Positions 25,380 to 28,144 of a DNA stretch of 28,144 nt are shown piece by piece. Source of the stretch: CAYUNT01 sp964446285 (GTDB lineage Bacteria > Sumerlaeota > Sumerlaeia > SLMS01 > CAYUNT01); contig CAYUNT010000036.1 of assembly GCA_964446285.1 (NCBI GenBank), forward strand, positions 1-28,144. Reading direction: 5' to 3'. The notes beneath the pieces are model-generated. The model did no database searches. It was not told the DNA's origin and saw only the letters and a list, made by a program, of their open reading frames with translations. Made by a program: the position numbers and the translations under genes. Each line of letters starts with the position of its first letter. Positions within the stretch are counted from its first letter, which is position 1.

Positions 25380-26405
25380 CTAATCGTCGCTGCTGGCGCT
25401 TCTGGCGCGGCGCGCGCTCTTCTGCTTTTCCGGGAAGAGCTGCTCGTCCGTTGTCCAATAGGGCTTCCATGCCGACTCATGCACGGACTTGGCGTATTTC
25501 CAGCGTCCTCCGCGATACGTGAAAGCCAGATACTGCGCGGTGCTTTCCGAATCCCCTTCCTGGGAAACGCGCGTGGGAACGCGGAAAACGGCAAGATGCC
25601 CCTCATGCCAGGGGCGGCCGGCCCGGCGGACATACATAGGATTTCTCAACGCCGCCATTGCATCCACCCAAGCCTTGTAACGCCCCTGAAAATAAAGGCG
25701 GAACTGGTTTTTCAGGTAATCCTGTTCCTTTTGTCCAGACAACACCGCCTTGCGCGCCTGCGGAGCGCTCATGTCCAGCAGGGTCTTCATATCGCCGCGA
25801 ATCCACGCAACCCGGTAAGAGGCCAGCGCCAGGCCGGGCGTGGAAAGGTCATAGACATATTCGCCCGCATCCACCCGCTTCATGGCGTTATTCAAGTCGC
25901 GGTAATCGGCGCGGCTTGTCATTGCATGAACAAGCAAATTCGAGCCAAGCCAGCCCAAAATCGCGGCTATGAAAATCCCGCCAACAATTAGCGCCTGGAG
26001 TTTGTGCTTGCGAAATTCCGCCCGGTCGCGCTCGCGTTCTGCTTCCCATTGTTCTTCGCGCGTTCGCGAAACCCTGTGCGCCTTGGCTGCCTTATCCTCC
26101 GCCGCCGCTTGCGCGCGCACGCGATCCGCCGGGGATTCGAGCAGGGACGGATCGGGAGGAGGACCAGGCAGCCCAATGTCTGGCGGGGGTTCGGATTCGG
26201 GGCGATCTTCCGCCAATTCTTCCTGAGCTGATTTGTCCGGCGCGGGCCGGCGGACCACCCACGGATCATCCGCATTGCGGATTAAATCCTGCATTTGTTC
26301 GAGCGGCGTCACGTTCTTGGCCGCTTGGGCGGCTTTGGCCGCTTCACGGCGCTTGCGCCACCAATCCCGGCGCCTGCCTGCTCGAATTTCTTCGTAATCA
26401 GCCAT
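25380..26405 (-). CDS. Unknown single-pass membrane protein
   Basis: 341 residues, no family recognised. Residues 1-135 are highly charged, with Ala/Lys/Arg helices and a Pro/Glu-rich stretch (about 55-95); one transmembrane helix at about 136-160 (LQALIVGGIFIAAILGWLGSNLL); residues 165-330 form a soluble domain, probably outside the inner membrane, with DYRDLNNAMKRVDAGEYVYDLSTPG, then MKTLLDMSAPQ and LAFTYRGGRWKYAKSVHES. That final part suggests a beta-rich fold (NTF2-like or similar, uncertain). The C-terminus is basic (SARRARSASSDD). ATG 26405 is the natural start though no good Shine-Dalgarno is seen. It lies in the minus-strand run between the arginine decarboxylase and the LOG gene. Coding is supported by length, domain layout and a clean membrane helix. 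Confidence 0.75.
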   Translation of the reverse strand: MADYEEIRAGRRRDWWRKRREAAKAAQAAKNVTPLEQMQDLIRNADDPWVVRRPAPDKSAQEELAEDRPESEPPPDIGLPGPPPDPSLLESPADRVRAQAAAEDKAAKAHRVSRTREEQWEAERERDRAEFRKHKLQALIVGGIFIAAILGWLGSNLLVHAMTSRADYRDLNNAMKRVDAGEYVYDLSTPGLALASYRVAWIRGDMKTLLDMSAPQARKAVLSGQKEQDYLKNQFRLYFQGRYKAWVDAMAALRNPMYVRRAGRPWHEGHLAVFRVPTRVSQEGDSESTAQYLAFTYRGGRWKYAKSVHESAWKPYWTTDEQLFPEKQKSARRARSASSDD

Positions 26406-26556
26406 GAGGCGTTCGCAAATGCGGCTTTGCCGGCATTCCTCCCACCAGTGGAGCAGCAGAATCGCGCGCCCGGCGGAGGCGCCGCGTTCCAGAATGCCTC
26501 GCGCGCTGTTTTATGCTTTCCGAATCAATCAGGCTCTCGCGGGGGCGCGGGGCGCG

Positions 26557-27108
26557 TCAGGGGAGCAGCACCGCGGCGGAAACCACCGTGGTCCATTTCC
26601 CTCTCGTATTGCCGCGAGCCGTTTCCGTAATGTTCATCGTGCGGTAAATCTGCCCGCTGATCTTCCACGTTTCCTTGCGCTCGTCATAGGATTTGTCGGG
26701 ATCGAAATCCACGCCAAGAATCGTGGCGAGCATTGTGGCCGCCAGGTCCTCCGCGTAGTCGCCCGCTTTCTGGTCCGTTTCTCCGTAGGAGTGATGCTCG
26801 CTGATGTAACCGTAGTGCGATTTGTCCTTCGGCATGGCGAGACCGACGGAAGCCGCCATCTGGCGATAGGGTTCGTTGGTTGCGTTGCGGCTCATCACCA
26901 CATAGACGATCTGGCCGGGACGCAGTTCCTTCAGACCCTGTTCGCGCGTGACCATTTTGCATCCCGGAGGAAAGATGCTCGAAACGTTCACCAGGTTGAA
27001 CTGGCTGATTCCGGCATTGCGAAGCGACATTTCAAAGCTGGTCAGCTGCTCGTTTGCAATGCCGACACCCTTGGTGAGGAAGATGCGTGTGGGGACGAAT
27101 GAGCTCAA
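26557..27108 (-). CDS. Pyruvoyl-dependent arginine decarboxylase
   Basis: 183 residues. Matches the PvlArgDC family: FVPTRIFLTKGVGIANEQLTS, then LRNAGISQFNLVNVSSIFPPGCK, where the Ser43-Ser44 bond should be self-cleaved to give the pyruvoyl cofactor, and NEPYRQMAASVGLAMP followed by GYISEHHSYGE. It converts arginine to agmatine for polyamine synthesis. I place the start at TTG 27108: GGAGAG lies 8 bases upstream (27117-27122) and the family begins about here. The frame is open for 74 more codons upstream, but those residues are Arg/Pro-rich and cross strong hairpins. No agmatine-processing genes are adjacent. A 151-base gap separates it from the membrane-protein gene. Confidence 0.88.
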   Translation of the reverse strand: MSSFVPTRIFLTKGVGIANEQLTSFEMSLRNAGISQFNLVNVSSIFPPGCKMVTREQGLKELRPGQIVYVVMSRNATNEPYRQMAASVGLAMPKDKSHYGYISEHHSYGETDQKAGDYAEDLAATMLATILGVDFDPDKSYDERKETWKISGQIYRTMNITETARGNTRGKWTTVVSAAVLLP

Positions 27109-27116
27109 TCGAGTGG

Positions 27117-27122
27117 CTCTCC
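27117..27122 (-). promoter_or_regulatory. Ribosome binding site deciding the TTG start of PvlArgDC
   Basis: GGAGAG on the minus strand, 8 bases before TTG 27108. It is the only convincing Shine-Dalgarno in the open frame upstream of the conserved protein. Confidence 0.6.
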
Positions 27123-27131
27123 ATTCGCGAG

Positions 27132-27163
27132 AAATCGCAAGACCGCGCGGTCTTGCCGGATTT
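27132..27163. promoter_or_regulatory. Perfect 20-bp palindrome / hairpin in the PvlArgDC leader
   Basis: GCAAGACCGCGCGGTCTTGC at 27137-27156 is an exact palindrome. With a two-base bulge (CG at 27157-27158) the stem extends by AAATC/GATTT to 27132-27163. It ends 9 bases upstream of the ribosome binding site. It could be an operator or an RNA hairpin in the leader. Confidence 0.5.
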
Positions 27164-27932
27164 TGGGGGGCCGCCGGGCGGCGGCGTAGCGGATTCGCAC
27201 ACGGGCGAATGCCGGTTTCGGGCCGCGAAAACGGGCGGATTTTTCCCCCGCCGGACGCCGAAAATAACGGATTCATTCTCCGATATGTCAAATGAAAATC
27301 CCAATGCGCCTCCGGACTCCGGACCTGCACGCCTTCCTGCCGCCGAAAACTCGCGATAGCTGCGCTGCAATTTCCTGTAGCGTAATAGGACTGCGCATGT
27401 TCGGCCCTGCCTTCTTATGTCGTGCGCCCGCGCCGCGCGATTGTCCTGCGATTGGCCACACCAGCCCCGCACCAGGAAGTCCCAAGGTGGCAAGTGGCGC
27501 GGACCTCCAGGTCCGTGCAACCGTTGTTTGCGCAATAAACCCCTCTTGGATTGACGCTGCTTTCAGGAGTTCCCGACGCCAAGGCGCGGATAAAAGAGCG
27601 GATAAGCCTTCCCCGAATTCCGTCCGCTCGCGGACTCAATTCGTCCAGGGCCAATCCGTAGCGTTGCCCTCCGGGCTGTTGGAGACGCAATTCCCCGGGT
27701 GGGCGAATGCCTTCGGAGTGGCATATTGTGCTTGACGCTAGTAACCATTCGGTTAGGATGGGTCTCGATGCTGCTCTCCCCGGATTGGCCGGGCGTTTGG
27801 GGAAAGGAGGCCCAATAAAGATAAGAGCAGAAGTGAGAAGCAGAGAAAAATCTGGTGTTTTACGAGTTCCATTTTTACGACAAAGGTTATTGAATATGAC
27901 AAATACTTTACTTCAAACACAAGGAGGGCTAA
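27164..27932. other. Largely non-coding stretch
   Basis: No convincing gene is seen in these 769 bases. Open frames here are short and Arg/Pro/Ala-rich without good starts. It contains GC-rich inverted repeats beside the arginine decarboxylase leader (GCCGCC/GGCGGC near 27170-27187) and one dispersed palindrome at 27486-27518. From about 27800 on the base composition becomes AT-richer. Confidence 0.5.
27486..27518 (+). repeat. Palindromic repeat, copy 2
   Basis: GGTGGC then AAGTGG then a palindrome with core GGACCTCCAGGTCC (27501-27514), extended to 10-bp arms (27497-27518) with one G.U pair. The same block order and the GACCTCCAGGTC core occur in reverse orientation at 7724-7757. The outer base pairs differ between copies but keep pairing, which points to structure. 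Confidence 0.6.
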
Positions 27933-28118
27933 ATGAAAAAACAAAATACATCAGAGCCCCGCCATCACGGGCGGGACCTATCTTATCCGATAATCAACGT
28001 TCAGGACAACATCGTTAACGTGACCATCAATTTTGGCGGGCCAAGTGCCCCGCCTCCCAGTTTATGGAAAATTATTAAGGTTGTGATTGATATTTTGATG
28101 CAATTCTGTCGTGGATGA
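27933..28118 (+). CDS. Small 61-residue protein, unknown
   Basis: A strong AAGGAGGG (27921-27928) sits 4-5 bases before ATG 27933, which is the main evidence. The protein has a charged N-terminus (MKKQNTSEPRHHGRD), a beta-like middle (IINVQDNIVNVTINFGG), a Pro-rich turn (PSAPPPS) and a hydrophobic or amphipathic C-terminal helix (LWKIIKVVIDILMQFC). It may be membrane-associated. I do not recognise a family. Local DNA is AT-richer than the rest of the window, hinting at recent arrival or a different origin. The stop is near the window edge, so its neighbours are unknown. Confidence 0.55.
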   Translation: MKKQNTSEPRHHGRDLSYPIINVQDNIVNVTINFGGPSAPPPSLWKIIKVVIDILMQFCRG

Positions 28119-28144
28119 AAGGGCTGAAAACGCGAAAATAGCGT

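Noticed and set aside
27292..27735. 147-codon plus-strand open frame
   Set aside because: No ribosome binding site, no domain, and it runs through the dispersed palindrome (translated as GADLQV), so it is probably not a gene.
27707..28018. 103-codon open frame overlapping the 61-residue gene
   Set aside because: The good Shine-Dalgarno at 27921-27928 serves ATG 27933 in another frame; this frame has no start signal or domain.

Overview
The window reads as one contig from a GC-rich, Gram-negative bacterium. A LolA-like and an LptE-like gene imply an outer membrane with LPS transport. The mix of a CotH/lamin-tail secreted protein, a pyruvoyl-dependent arginine decarboxylase, a PhoH / 7TM-HD pair and a SNF2/SWIM pair, plus abundant small palindromic and heptameric repeats, fits a poorly sampled phylum (Sumerlaeota, Hydrogenedentota or a PVC-like lineage). 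That placement is inference; no rRNA or other lineage marker is present.

Layout. 203-451: small DUF2892-type membrane protein. 524-4345 (-): very large secreted multidomain CotH protein. 4670-8786 (+): three coupled genes for a peptide-type ABC importer (YejA-like binding protein, OppD-like and OppF-like ATPases) with no permease genes beside them. 8783-10003 (-): ArsB/SLC13-type permease, convergent with the OppF-like gene and sharing a CTAG stop overlap. 10004-10567: no gene, but two drifting heptamer arrays and a composite element built of paired palindromes in inverted orientation. 10568-11731 (-): receiver-domain protein whose Hpt-like domain lacks the phospho-accepting histidine; two GTCTC-N5-GAGAC sites lie upstream. 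12115-12933 (+): secreted Tyr/Trp/Gly-rich protein. 13018-16657 (+): LolA-like, LptE-like and histidine kinase genes with ATGA overlaps. 16834-20627 (+): PhoH and 7TM-HD (PgpH-like) genes, also with an ATGA overlap. 20760-20850 (+): tRNA-Ser(CGA). 20863-27108 (-): a run of five genes, namely (in transcription order) pyruvoyl-dependent arginine decarboxylase, an unknown single-pass membrane protein, a LOG/SLOG protein, a SNF2 helicase and a SWIM zinc-finger protein with a C-terminal XRE-like HTH. 27164-27932: mostly non-coding, with a second copy of the palindromic repeat found in the OppF-like gene. 27933-28118 (+): a 61-residue gene with a strong ribosome binding site in locally AT-richer DNA.

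The most coherent units are the envelope operon (LolA-LptE-kinase), which suggests sensing tied to outer-membrane biogenesis, and the SNF2-SWIM-HTH pair with its upstream SLOG and membrane genes, the best candidate here for an uncharacterised multi-gene system. The clearest unexplained sequence structure is the inverted composite palindrome element at 10185-10429 and the two-copy GACCTCCAGGTC palindrome family, one copy of which is translated inside the OppF-like protein.
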